Assembly: GCA_019359545.1 (NCBI GenBank)
Contig: JAHHHB010000052.1
Coordinates: 1 to 48,024 of the forward strand
DNA: 48,024 nucleotides
Source of the DNA: Desmonostoc geniculatum HA4340-LM1
Lineage (GTDB): Bacteria > Cyanobacteriota > Cyanobacteriia > Cyanobacteriales > Nostocaceae
Direction: 5' to 3'
Below are positions 1 through 7,475 of this stretch, piece by piece. Both the position numbers and the translations under genes were made by a program. How positions within the stretch are numbered: position 1 is the stretch's first letter; each line of letters starts with the position of its first letter. Below the pieces are notes generated by a model. That model was not told the DNA's origin and searched no databases. It worked only from the letters and a program-made list of their open reading frames with translations.

Positions 1-57
1 CTGGCAGTATTCGTCCACAAATTTTACTGTGGGTGCGGGTGGGCGAGGCTCAACCAT
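1..57 (-). CDS. IS701-family transposase, N-terminal 19 codons (partial)
   Basis: Reading from ATG at 57-55 towards the window edge gives MVEPRPPAPTVKFVDEYCQ. This resembles the start of IS701/IS4-like DDE transposases common in Nostocales, whose N-terminus typically has a V-(Q/E)-PR...TV.FVDEYC pattern. Only the N-terminus is visible, so no catalytic residues can be checked. An identical start occurs in mirror orientation at 47971-48024. The identification rests on recall of the family N-terminus and is moderately sure. Confidence 0.55.
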   Translation of the reverse strand, partial: MVEPRPPAPTVKFVDEYCQ

Positions 58-121
58 ACTCTCTGTCTGGTGTTTTTGCGATCGCTCCTAATTATACTTT
101 GTCGAGAGTGATAAAAGAGGG
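1..121 (-). mobile_element. Inner end of an IS701-like insertion sequence, truncated by the window edge
   Basis: This 121-bp segment is the exact reverse complement of the right window end, with position x pairing to 48028-x. The element probably starts at CCCTCTTTTATCACTC, read on the minus strand from 121. It is preceded by TTAA (122-125), which fits the YTAR target known for the IS701 family. The transposase start at 57 reads outward. Element identity is inferred from the first 19 residues of the transposase; the outer end is not in the window. Confidence 0.65.
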
Positions 122-126
122 TTAAT

Positions 127-314
127 TTACGCAACAAAGTCGAAGGCATAACTTTTCCTGCTTTAATTGACAGTACCACCCGCATCAAAGCAATACCACC
201 ATATCCGCCATAACGAATGTGGTACTCACTGTGGAGATTGTTTTCGTATATCTCAAACTTACTGCCATCGGCGGCGGCACGTTTCCCAGTACCCCAAACT
301 GACGGCAGGCTAAA
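127..314 (-). pseudogene. Tn3-family transposase fragment
   Basis: Read on the minus strand, 314 to 189 encodes SLPSVWGTGKRAAADGSKF followed by an HIRYGGYGGIA segment. These are the DDE-region motifs of Tn3-type TnpA proteins: the W-G-x-G...DG.(R/K)F block and the YGGYGGI block found in the cyanobacterial and Firmicute branch. Similarity stops after GGIA, where the family would continue with a YxHVSDxYIALF-like stretch. The remaining 127-188 is open but unrecognised. The fragment is fused in frame behind an ISAs1 remnant and cut by the IS701-like element. It cannot encode a working transposase. Confidence 0.6.
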
Positions 315-608
315 ACGGTTGTAAGAACCTCTAATTGTCTTACCATCGATGGGGATAATTTCTCCCCCTATCTTGGTGAGCAAGGTTTCTACCCAACTGA
401 GAAAACATCGATTTAATGCTTCTGGGTTGATGAACTCAAACACCCGACGGAAAGTGTCATCTGACGGAATTCCGTGTGGTAATGCCAAAAATTCTTCTAA
501 CCATTGTTGCTTACTGATGCCGTAATTCTCAATATCTTCCCATCCTTGCGCTCCCTGTGGGGAGTTAGTTGTGTCATTGAAGTATAAATTTTGTCCTATG
601 TGCGGCAA
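315..608 (-). pseudogene. ISAs1-family transposase N-terminal fragment
   Basis: The open frame read from 608 contains, from about residue 19 to 98, the ISAs1 (H repeat-associated) signature: G-W-E-D-I-E-x-Y-G, W-L-x-x-F-L-x-L-P-x-G-I-P-S-x-D-T-F-R-R-V-F, and the first catalytic Asp block PIDGKTIRGSYNR. Residues 1-18 do not look like the family N-terminus. The family is about 370 aa, and everything after the first Asp motif is missing and replaced by Tn3-type sequence. This is a 5'- and 3'-truncated remnant, probably not expressed as an enzyme. Confidence 0.7.
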
Positions 609-681
609 GTCTTATAAATCTGATAGTCACAATCGCTGAAACATAGACACGGCAATCGTTTCCAGACCATCTTGCCGAAAA

Positions 682-1308
682 TTACACGTATCTCGGCTCA
701 ATACCAATAGTGCGATGCCTGCGGCCGGCTACGCCCACGCAAAGGCGTTTAAGCAATGGGGCTTCATGACTGATCGCTAAAATCCCCACCTCATGCTCTT
801 TAGCATATTTGATGACAACCTGCCAAATCAGAGCTTGGGTGTTAGCATCCAGCATTGCCGTCATTTCATCTGCAATTAGGTAGCGAGTATGAGAGTTGAG
901 CGATCGCGCTACTGCAATTCGTTGCAACTCACCCCCACTGAGTTCATGAGGATAGCGACTTAGCCAACTTTGGTGAATGCCCAGAGAAGCAAGTAAATCG
1001 GCAGAAGGAGGCTGTCCTTCTGCGAGAATTTTATTAATTTGCCAGCGTGGATTGACAGCTAGTTCAGGGTTTTGAAAAATCAGCTGCACAGGGCAATAAC
1101 CTTTATTGGGTAAAGGCTGACCATCACACGTCACCTTTCCTTGAGTTGGCTGCAAATATCCGGCTAGGAGCTTACCAATCGTGGTTTTACCCAAACCACT
1201 CGGCCCAGTCAAGCCCACAACTTCACCCCTTTCCAGTTCCAAATTCAAGTCATGTACAATCCAGGGTTGTTGGGAATAACGAAAAGATAAATGTTCAGCT
1301 TTCAGCAT
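682..1308 (-). CDS. ABC transporter ATP-binding protein, DppF/NikE type
   Basis: This is the second ATPase of an oligopeptide/nickel/opine-type importer. Walker A is GPSGLGKTT at about residues 36-44, the signature is LSGGELQRIAVARSL near residue 123, and Walker B is LIADEMTAMLDA near residue 144. The switch His lies in AISHEAPLL. At 208 aa it is short for the family (about 250-330), and it lacks the C-terminal oligopeptide-binding extension carried by its partner. Its start overlaps the upstream ATPase by 14 bp, so the two are translationally coupled. The last 20 or so residues (CVGVAGRRHRTIGIEPRYV) are read through a palindromic repeat (712-746), so the native C-terminus appears replaced or truncated. 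Core catalytic motifs are intact. Confidence 0.85.
   Translation of the reverse strand: MLKAEHLSFRYSQQPWIVHDLNLELERGEVVGLTGPSGLGKTTIGKLLAGYLQPTQGKVTCDGQPLPNKGYCPVQLIFQNPELAVNPRWQINKILAEGQPPSADLLASLGIHQSWLSRYPHELSGGELQRIAVARSLNSHTRYLIADEMTAMLDANTQALIWQVVIKYAKEHEVGILAISHEAPLLKRLCVGVAGRRHRTIGIEPRYV
712..746. repeat. Dispersed palindromic repeat forming the end of an ATPase gene
   Basis: The words TGCGGCCGGCTACGCCCACGC and AAAGGCG match the family of short repeats seen elsewhere in this window (for example 2253-2284 and 41880-41899). Here the repeat is translated as the C-terminal tail of the DppF/NikE-type ATPase. Confidence 0.5.
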
Positions 1309-2224
1309 GGATACACCTTACGGGAGCGCCCCGTACTATACGAAACTGGGGACGGGTTTCCCTGCAAGCTTCTGTCGCTAAGGGACAGCGATCGCCAAAT
1401 AGACAACCTACAGGTAAAGCTTCTGGACTGGGTTGGCTACCAGGAACAGGGATAAACTCATTTTGAGGAAGCGATCGCCACAAGGCTTGAGTATAAGGAT
1501 GACGCAGATTTCCAGATGTAAAATCAAGAGCCGCGGCAATTTCTAGTGTCGTTCCTGCATAAAACACAGCCACCTTATCTGCCACTTGTAATGCTGCTTC
1601 TAAATCATGGGTAATCAGCATCACTCCTTTACCGTCATCAGCAAGTTCACGCAAATGGTTTAGCGTCTCCACAACAACATCAGGATGCAAACCGGGAGTA
1701 GGTTCATCAGCAATTATCAACTCAGCACGACCTACAGCCGCAGTAGCAACCAGCACTCGCCGTGCCATACCTCCGGAAATTTGAAAAGGATACTGCTGCT
1801 TAACTGATGGAGCCAGACTATAGCGGTCAAATACCCGATCAACCACTTGACTAGCTTTTGTATTAGGCAATCCACTCAAACGACCTGCCCGATGCACCTG
1901 AGAACCAACACGCATTAGAGGGTCAAGATAACTTACTGACTGGGGAATTAAAGCAATTTGTTTTCCTCGTAACTTAGCCTGACGCTCAGGAGTCAGGGCT
2001 TCTCCTTGGAATATTATCTGCCCTGAGATTTGGGCGTTATGAGGTAATATACCCAAGATTGCATGAGCCAATAAGCTTTTACCAGAGCCACTAGAACCAA
2101 CAACCGCTACTACTTCACCAGAATTTATTTCTATATCCAAGTCAGTAATCACAGGTAATTGCTTCTGGGTTAAGCCCACATCATACATTGTGAAACTGAC
2201 ACTTAAATTTTGAACTGATAGCAT
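1295..2224 (-). CDS. ABC transporter ATP-binding protein, DppD/NikD type
   Basis: First ATPase of the importer, 309 aa. Walker A is GSSGSGKS near residue 43, the signature is ISGGMARRVLVA near residue 149, and Walker B is LIIADEPTPGLHPD near residue 167. The C-terminal oligopeptide/dipeptide extension has the expected cysteine cluster (GCLFGDRCPLATEAC ... VRCIH), which in this family often binds an Fe-S centre. The 14-bp overlap with the next ATPase and 74-bp spacing from the upstream permease fit one operon. Substrate cannot be read from the ATPase. The signature Gln-rich segment is replaced by MARR, a variant also seen in NikD/CntD-type subunits. Confidence 0.88.
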   Translation of the reverse strand: MLSVQNLSVSFTMYDVGLTQKQLPVITDLDIEINSGEVVAVVGSSGSGKSLLAHAILGILPHNAQISGQIIFQGEALTPERQAKLRGKQIALIPQSVSYLDPLMRVGSQVHRAGRLSGLPNTKASQVVDRVFDRYSLAPSVKQQYPFQISGGMARRVLVATAAVGRAELIIADEPTPGLHPDVVVETLNHLRELADDGKGVMLITHDLEAALQVADKVAVFYAGTTLEIAAALDFTSGNLRHPYTQALWRSLPQNEFIPVPGSQPSPEALPVGCLFGDRCPLATEACRETRPQFRIVRGAPVRCIHAES

Positions 2225-2252
2225 CTTAAAATTCGGGATTTGAGATTTTGAA

Positions 2253-2284
2253 TTAATTACGTTAGCGCAGCGGGGCGTAGCCCA
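2253..2284. repeat. Intergenic dispersed repeat
   Basis: The 74-bp spacer between permease and ATPase genes carries GTTAGCGCAGCGGGGCGTAGCCC followed by ATTAC and AATTACGAATT words. Both are common interspersed repeat types in Nostoc-like genomes. There is no sign of a promoter or terminator. Confidence 0.45.
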
Positions 2285-2298
2285 TTACAAATTACGAA

Positions 2299-3177
2299 TT
2301 ATCCCTGACTTGTTTTAGGATCGAGCAAGGTACGCAGACTTGCACCCAAAATATCAAAGGTTTGAACTGCCATCAGCAGGGCAATTCCGGGGAGAACCCC
2401 TAACCACCAGTAGCCAACGGATAGGTAACGCATCGATTCTGATAGGATAACTCCAATCGCAGGAGTCTCTGGTGAAAGACCTAAACCTAAAAAGGTAAGA
2501 CCAGCTTCGTGGAGAATTGCATGGGGAAATAGTAGCACCAGTCCCACAAAAAACTGGGGTATTAAGTGCGGTAAAATATGGTGTCGGGCAATCCACACAG
2601 GAGAATGTCCCAGTTTAAATGAAAGCTGAATGTACTCCGAACTTTTGATCCCAAGCACCTCAGCCCGCAGCAGCCGCGCCAGATTAAACCAGTGAGTCAA
2701 GGTGATAGAAATAATTAACCCTTGAGTACCACCGCCTGCTGCAAATGCTACCAGGATAATTAGCACTAAGTGGGGCAGACTAAAAAATACATCAATTATC
2801 CAGATAATGAAGGCATCGACTTTGCCCCCAAATGTTGCAGAAAGGGTTCCCACCACTAAGCCAATCACTGCACTGAAACTAGCAGTTAGCAGTCCTACCC
2901 ACAGACTCAAACTTAATCCGTGGAGGGTGCGGGTAAGCATATCTCGCCCCAACCAGTCAGTACCGAAGGGGTGAGATAGTGAAGGCGGTAAATTGCGTGC
3001 TTGCAGAGCAATCTCTAGACCAGATGAGCCAATAATTAAGGTACTAAATAGTAAAATGCCTAAAATTAGTATAGATATGATAGCGATCGCTAACGTCCGA
3101 CCTCGACGATTACCCAGAGTTAAGGGTGATTTACGTCGAAAATTTTGTAAGGCGGGTAGAACAGTAGGAAGCTTCAT
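2299..3177 (-). CDS. ABC transporter permease, DppC/NikC type
   Basis: Inner-membrane permease of 292 aa. An N-terminal cytoplasmic stretch is followed by a first membrane segment (about residues 28-52), a periplasmic segment with the family hallmark HPFGTDWLGRDMLTRTLHG, and the BPD_transp_1 core of about five helices. The EAA loop is seen as HEAGLTFLGLGLSPETPAIGVILSE near residue 225. Its start overlaps the stop of the upstream permease by 4 bp (ATGA), so translation is coupled. It forms the permease heterodimer with the DppB/NikB-type protein at 3174-4211. Confidence 0.9.
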   Translation of the reverse strand: MKLPTVLPALQNFRRKSPLTLGNRRGRTLAIAIISILILGILLFSTLIIGSSGLEIALQARNLPPSLSHPFGTDWLGRDMLTRTLHGLSLSLWVGLLTASFSAVIGLVVGTLSATFGGKVDAFIIWIIDVFFSLPHLVLIILVAFAAGGGTQGLIISITLTHWFNLARLLRAEVLGIKSSEYIQLSFKLGHSPVWIARHHILPHLIPQFFVGLVLLFPHAILHEAGLTFLGLGLSPETPAIGVILSESMRYLSVGYWWLGVLPGIALLMAVQTFDILGASLRTLLDPKTSQG

Positions 3178-4211
3178 GATGCAGGTTTTCCAATACGGAT
3201 ACGGGGATCAATCACCTGATAAGCAAGGTCAGCCATGAGATTACCTGTAAATACAAACAAAGCGCTGAAGAAAACAATGCCTACCAGTAAAGGTACATCG
3301 CTGCGTAAAGCTGCCTGGGTTGTGGCATTACCTAAACCGGGATAGTCAAACACCTTTTCTGCTAAGACAGAACCACCAAACAATTCACTCAAGCTAGCAA
3401 ACTGCAAAGTGATTGCAGGTAAAGCAACGTTCCGCAGACCGTGATGCCAAATGACCCCAGTAATTGTTTCTCCTTGGGCGTATGCAAACAAGGCATAGTT
3501 ACTGTGGAGAATTTCAATCAGCTTTTCACGGGTATGAAGGGCAATATTTGCCACACCCATCAGACTTAGTGCTAAGGCTGGTAACACCAAATGTTGGAGG
3601 CGTTGCCAAATTATGACATCCTGGAGCAAAACCCCTGGTGGCGAAGCACAGCAAATTGGGGTAACTTGCAATTGTACAGAAAATACCGTTAACAGTAGCA
3701 AAGCAATCCAGAAAGTGGGAGCAGATGCCAAAGTATAGGCATACAACCGAATTATGCGATCTAGCCGTGAACCTTCTTTGGCCCCTGCCAGGATGCCGAG
3801 AATCACCCCGAAAAATCCTGATAGCAACCAGGCGATCGCCATTAATGCCAAAGATGCCCCAAAGCGATCGCCAATTACCTCAGATACCGACTGGTTGTAA
3901 GTTATGGAAGTCCCTAAGTTACCCTGAAGTAATTGCCCTAGCCAAAGGAAAAAACGTGTAGTCATTGGCTGGTCTAGCCCCCAACGTTGGGCGATTAATG
4001 CCCGTTGTTCTGCACCAACACGCATAACATCAGAGCCAATGTAGGCATCTATCGGATTGACTGGAGATAAATTCACCAGCACAAAAGTGAGGACTGAAAC
4101 TGCTAGCAGTAACAATAACAGGTGCAGGAGTTTTTGCAGCAGGAATCGCAAAATGAACTTCAAGGGATTGTTTTTTTGTAGCCAAGCAGCATTGGTTAGT
4201 TGCATGTCCAT
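3174..4211 (-). CDS. ABC transporter permease, DppB/NikB type
   Basis: Inner-membrane permease of 345 aa with the usual order. There is an N-terminal helix (LLHLLLLLLAVSVLTFVLVNL), a periplasmic domain with SPVNPIDAYIG and LGQLLQGNLGTSITY, then five further helices. The EAA-like loop is SELFGGSVLAEKVFDYPGLG near residue 280. Length is normal. The gene overlaps the upstream binding-protein gene by 16 bp and the downstream permease by 4 bp. The first Met (position 1) and a second Met two codons later are both possible starts. Confidence 0.9.
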   Translation of the reverse strand: MDMQLTNAAWLQKNNPLKFILRFLLQKLLHLLLLLLAVSVLTFVLVNLSPVNPIDAYIGSDVMRVGAEQRALIAQRWGLDQPMTTRFFLWLGQLLQGNLGTSITYNQSVSEVIGDRFGASLALMAIAWLLSGFFGVILGILAGAKEGSRLDRIIRLYAYTLASAPTFWIALLLLTVFSVQLQVTPICCASPPGVLLQDVIIWQRLQHLVLPALALSLMGVANIALHTREKLIEILHSNYALFAYAQGETITGVIWHHGLRNVALPAITLQFASLSELFGGSVLAEKVFDYPGLGNATTQAALRSDVPLLVGIVFFSALFVFTGNLMADLAYQVIDPRIRIGKPAS

Positions 4212-5845
4212 TTCCAGGCAGTAATGTTAGCTAGTATCGAACCGTTGTAGTTGCGGTCTTGACTCTGCGATTCACCAATGTCAAGACAAGTGCTGACAAA
4301 GTAGGTTTGGTCAGGACTAACCAGCCAAGTAGAGGCTGCGTCACCTTTAGTAGTTATTCCGGTTTGATTGTCCCACTGTGCCTTTTTCCAGAACAAGCTA
4401 GCTTCTGTTTCTAAGGCAGATGCCATCCCCTGGTCGAGCATTGAATCAACGGTTGAGTTAGTGTAGTAACCGGGGTTTTGCCAGTCTCCTAGCCTTGCTG
4501 AACTGTGGTATAGATTGTAAAGTACTAGCGGATCATAAGTGCCTAAAACATAGACAACGGCATCACTATGCATCCGAGTGGCAATCTCTTTCCAACTCTT
4601 GCCTTCGACATTGGCTTGAATGCCAATTGGCTTGAGCATCTGGGCTACAGCTAGGGCTAGTCCTTGGCGAGTTGTATCTTTGGCTGGGTAGAGAATGGTA
4701 AACTCAGCTTTCTGTCCTTGTTTTTCTAAAATGCCATCTTTGTTGCGATCGCCCCAACCAGCAGCAGCAAGAATCTGTTTAGCTTTGTTTGCATCTGCAT
4801 CTTTAATCACAGCGTTGGGTTCTTCCCAAAACATACCACTAACTGGAGTATAGGCAGGTGAACCATAACCTTCAAGAATATTATCAACTAAAAACTGTCG
4901 ATTGATAGCGTAGTTAACCGCTTGACGAATTGCCCGATCTGCGGTGACGTTATTGCCAATTGGATCACCTTTAGGGGTCTTCTTTCCTGTATTCGGAACA
5001 TAAGGAAACATCAAGCCAGCATGTACATCGCTGCTACGTGCATACAACTTCATCCCAGCAATCTGCTGAACCGCTAGAGATGAGGGAACACGGGCTATTT
5101 GAACCCGACCAGCCTTCGCTGCTGCAAACGTTGCATCTTCTTGGGTGAAGAGGAAGACAAGGCGTTTAATGGCTGGTGGCGTTCCATAGTAGTCAGGATT
5201 GGCTTCAATAATCAACTGCTGACCGCGATTCCATTGCACTAAACGATAAGGGCCCGAACCAATAGGTTTTTTGAAGTAGTCTTTATTATGTGCGTGCTTC
5301 GGTACAATTCCCAAACTAGCTATTTGATTAATAAAAGTAATCTGAGGTCGTTTTAAATGTAATTCAATCTCATATTGACTTTTGACAACTACTTTATCTA
5401 ACATCGTTAAATCAACCTGTCCTCCACTCTGTTTGGTTTGGTTGAAGGTGTAGGCAACATCTTCTGCTGTTAAGGGCTGACCATCTAAGAAACGGACATT
5501 TTGACGAATTTTAAAAGTCCAAATTTTGCGATCGCTGCTGATGCTGTAACTTTGGGCTAGGTCATTGACTAATCCTAATTTTTCGTTACGACGTAACAGC
5601 GTACTCTGAAAGAGAGGAGGCCCATAATAATTCCAACCTAATGTAGGATCAAACCCCCTATCATCAAAATCATCCCACCCCAAAGCTACTACAATCTCAT
5701 CTTTGGACTTAGATATTGCCCCTACTGCTGTAAAATTTTGGGAAGCAGGACTACAAGCAGTTAGGCTTTGTAATAAAAATACTCCCCCTAAGAATTGCCG
5801 AAATACTATGTTTAATTTTTTAATTTTTGGAACTATCATAAACAC
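4196..5845 (-). CDS. Solute-binding lipoprotein, SBP family 5 (peptide/nickel/opine-metal type)
   Basis: First gene of the importer operon, 549 aa. The N-terminus has a lipoprotein signal (LLQSLTAC, lipobox Cys about residue 31), anchoring the protein in the periplasm. Family-5 features follow: LAQSYSISSDRKIWTFKIRQ, VRFLDGQPLTAEDVAYTF, the GSGPYRL motif and the AIRQAVNYAINRQFLVDNIL block. This family binds di/oligopeptides, Ni-chelates (NikA) or opine-metal complexes (CntA). The ligand cannot be assigned by eye. The position next to a TonB-dependent receptor and an NRPS cluster suggests it may carry a metal-ligand complex or a processed peptide. That is inference; plain peptide import remains possible. 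Confidence 0.85.
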   Translation of the reverse strand: MFMIVPKIKKLNIVFRQFLGGVFLLQSLTACSPASQNFTAVGAISKSKDEIVVALGWDDFDDRGFDPTLGWNYYGPPLFQSTLLRRNEKLGLVNDLAQSYSISSDRKIWTFKIRQNVRFLDGQPLTAEDVAYTFNQTKQSGGQVDLTMLDKVVVKSQYEIELHLKRPQITFINQIASLGIVPKHAHNKDYFKKPIGSGPYRLVQWNRGQQLIIEANPDYYGTPPAIKRLVFLFTQEDATFAAAKAGRVQIARVPSSLAVQQIAGMKLYARSSDVHAGLMFPYVPNTGKKTPKGDPIGNNVTADRAIRQAVNYAINRQFLVDNILEGYGSPAYTPVSGMFWEEPNAVIKDADANKAKQILAAAGWGDRNKDGILEKQGQKAEFTILYPAKDTTRQGLALAVAQMLKPIGIQANVEGKSWKEIATRMHSDAVVYVLGTYDPLVLYNLYHSSARLGDWQNPGYYTNSTVDSMLDQGMASALETEASLFWKKAQWDNQTGITTKGDAASTWLVSPDQTYFVSTCLDIGESQSQDRNYNGSILANITAWKWTCN

Positions 5846-6021
5846 TATTTTTTCTCTTTATTTAAACAAAGCGCAAAAATATCAACAAATAAACGAAAAA
5901 CTTATATAAATTGAGCTTGATCTAGCTTAATATTTGATGTATTTATTTGGCAGTAAAAAATAGGTATTAAAAATAATTTTAATAAACATAAATTATATTA
6001 TTTCCTGTTATTTAAATGAAA

Positions 6022-7368
6022 TTATTTAGCATCCTCTAGTATTGTTAATATAATTTCTGTTGCTTTTCTAGACTTTTCTAATTCCTCAAAGTTTTTGCTC
6101 CATAGTTTTACTCGCTCCTGCAATAATAAATCATTCTCTATTGTTTCAACTAAATCGACTATAGTATTTACAGATGCATTCTTTATATTACCAACTACAC
6201 CTAAACCATGATATTTAACCCTGTCTGCATTTGTTGGTTGGTCAACGCATATTGGAAATACTATCATTGGTACTCCACAGAATATACACTCTTTAACAGT
6301 ATGTATTCCTCCAGCTATAATTGCCATAGATGCTTTTTCAAGAAGTGCTAATTGGGGTGCTTTATTAACGATTATTACATTCTCAGGAATGAGTGGAAAA
6401 TCATCAATATTAATATAGTCACCTACTGATAAAACTAATTGATATTCCTTTTTAAGGGATATCGCATTGATTACATTCTGAAAAAATTGTCTAGCATTAT
6501 TTAGACTTAAAGTCTCAATCGCTCCTACAGTAATTCCCAAGGCGCAATAAATCAAAACTTTATCCTTATCTAGTTTTGACCATAAAAAAGGAACTTCTTG
6601 CCTTTGGAAATCTATAGAAGCTTCAGCATAATAACATCTTTCTCTTAAAGAGTCAGGAAAATCTAATTCTTCTGGACACAAAAACAGGTGTGGTAATTTA
6701 AATGGAATATTTTGAGAAAAGTCTAATAGTTCTATAGGTACTTTGCTATCAATCGCAAATTTTTTAATAATATTTTTGATGTCTAAATCAATACCAATCA
6801 AGTAAGTAATTTTCTTTTTAATCTCGTCTATAAAATACTTAAGTTTATATTTATTAGTGAAATTATTTGATAACTCTATATCTTTTGTTCCCTGGTGAAT
6901 TGTCTTTGGAGGTGGTAAAAATATAAACATATCGGTTAAATAAACACTTGGGATTTTACATTTATAAGCTATCAATCCCATTAAGGTAGAGTAGAGCGGC
7001 GCACATGTGCTTATTACTAGCAAATCGGCATTAGTTTCTTGTAAAATTGTATATATTTCCTGATGATCTCCTTTGATAAAGGAGTGAATAAAAGTCTTAA
7101 AATATTTTAGGTATTGGAACTGATCGATTAATAATCTTATTCCTCTAAGCTTTAAATGTTTAATTTCTACCTGCCGAATAAATCCTTTAGGAAACCATTT
7201 ATCTAGAATTGGGATAAATTTAAATCCGTGTTGGCTCGAATTTTCTTCAGAATCAGGTATTCCTAAGTAACACACATCATATCCAAGTGATTTTAGGCTT
7301 TTTGCCAGTTTTAAACTGCCATTAAATTCGCCCTGTAAATGCCAAATACAAAATATAATTTTAACCAC
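6022..7368 (-). CDS. GT1/MGT-like glycosyltransferase
   Basis: 448 aa with a GT-B layout. The N-terminal half begins VKIIFCIWHLQGEFNGSLKLAKSLKSLGYDV, typical of a GT1 acceptor domain. The C-terminal half has the nucleotide-sugar signature region: QLALLEKASMAIIAGG, HTVKECIFCGVPMIVFP, then DQPTNADRVKYHGLG. These match the MGT/YjiC-type family (usual HGG...Q.PxD.Q..NA.R pattern). The catalytic His near the N-terminus is replaced by, or shifted to, IWHLQGE. The gene lies 107 bp downstream of the TonB receptor on the same strand and is much more AT-rich than its neighbours, suggesting separate acquisition. It might glycosylate the NRPS product or a surface molecule; the acceptor is unknown. Confidence 0.7.
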   Translation of the reverse strand: MVKIIFCIWHLQGEFNGSLKLAKSLKSLGYDVCYLGIPDSEENSSQHGFKFIPILDKWFPKGFIRQVEIKHLKLRGIRLLIDQFQYLKYFKTFIHSFIKGDHQEIYTILQETNADLLVISTCAPLYSTLMGLIAYKCKIPSVYLTDMFIFLPPPKTIHQGTKDIELSNNFTNKYKLKYFIDEIKKKITYLIGIDLDIKNIIKKFAIDSKVPIELLDFSQNIPFKLPHLFLCPEELDFPDSLRERCYYAEASIDFQRQEVPFLWSKLDKDKVLIYCALGITVGAIETLSLNNARQFFQNVINAISLKKEYQLVLSVGDYINIDDFPLIPENVIIVNKAPQLALLEKASMAIIAGGIHTVKECIFCGVPMIVFPICVDQPTNADRVKYHGLGVVGNIKNASVNTIVDLVETIENDLLLQERVKLWSKNFEELEKSRKATEIILTILEDAK

Positions 7369-7475
7369 AATTAAAACCTAATTAATACTCTTCGTAGCCT
7401 TGTTGTACTGATTTTAAATTTCATACCAATCCTTCAAATGATCGCATCTGTACTTCGTGCTTCTTTCCCATAGAT

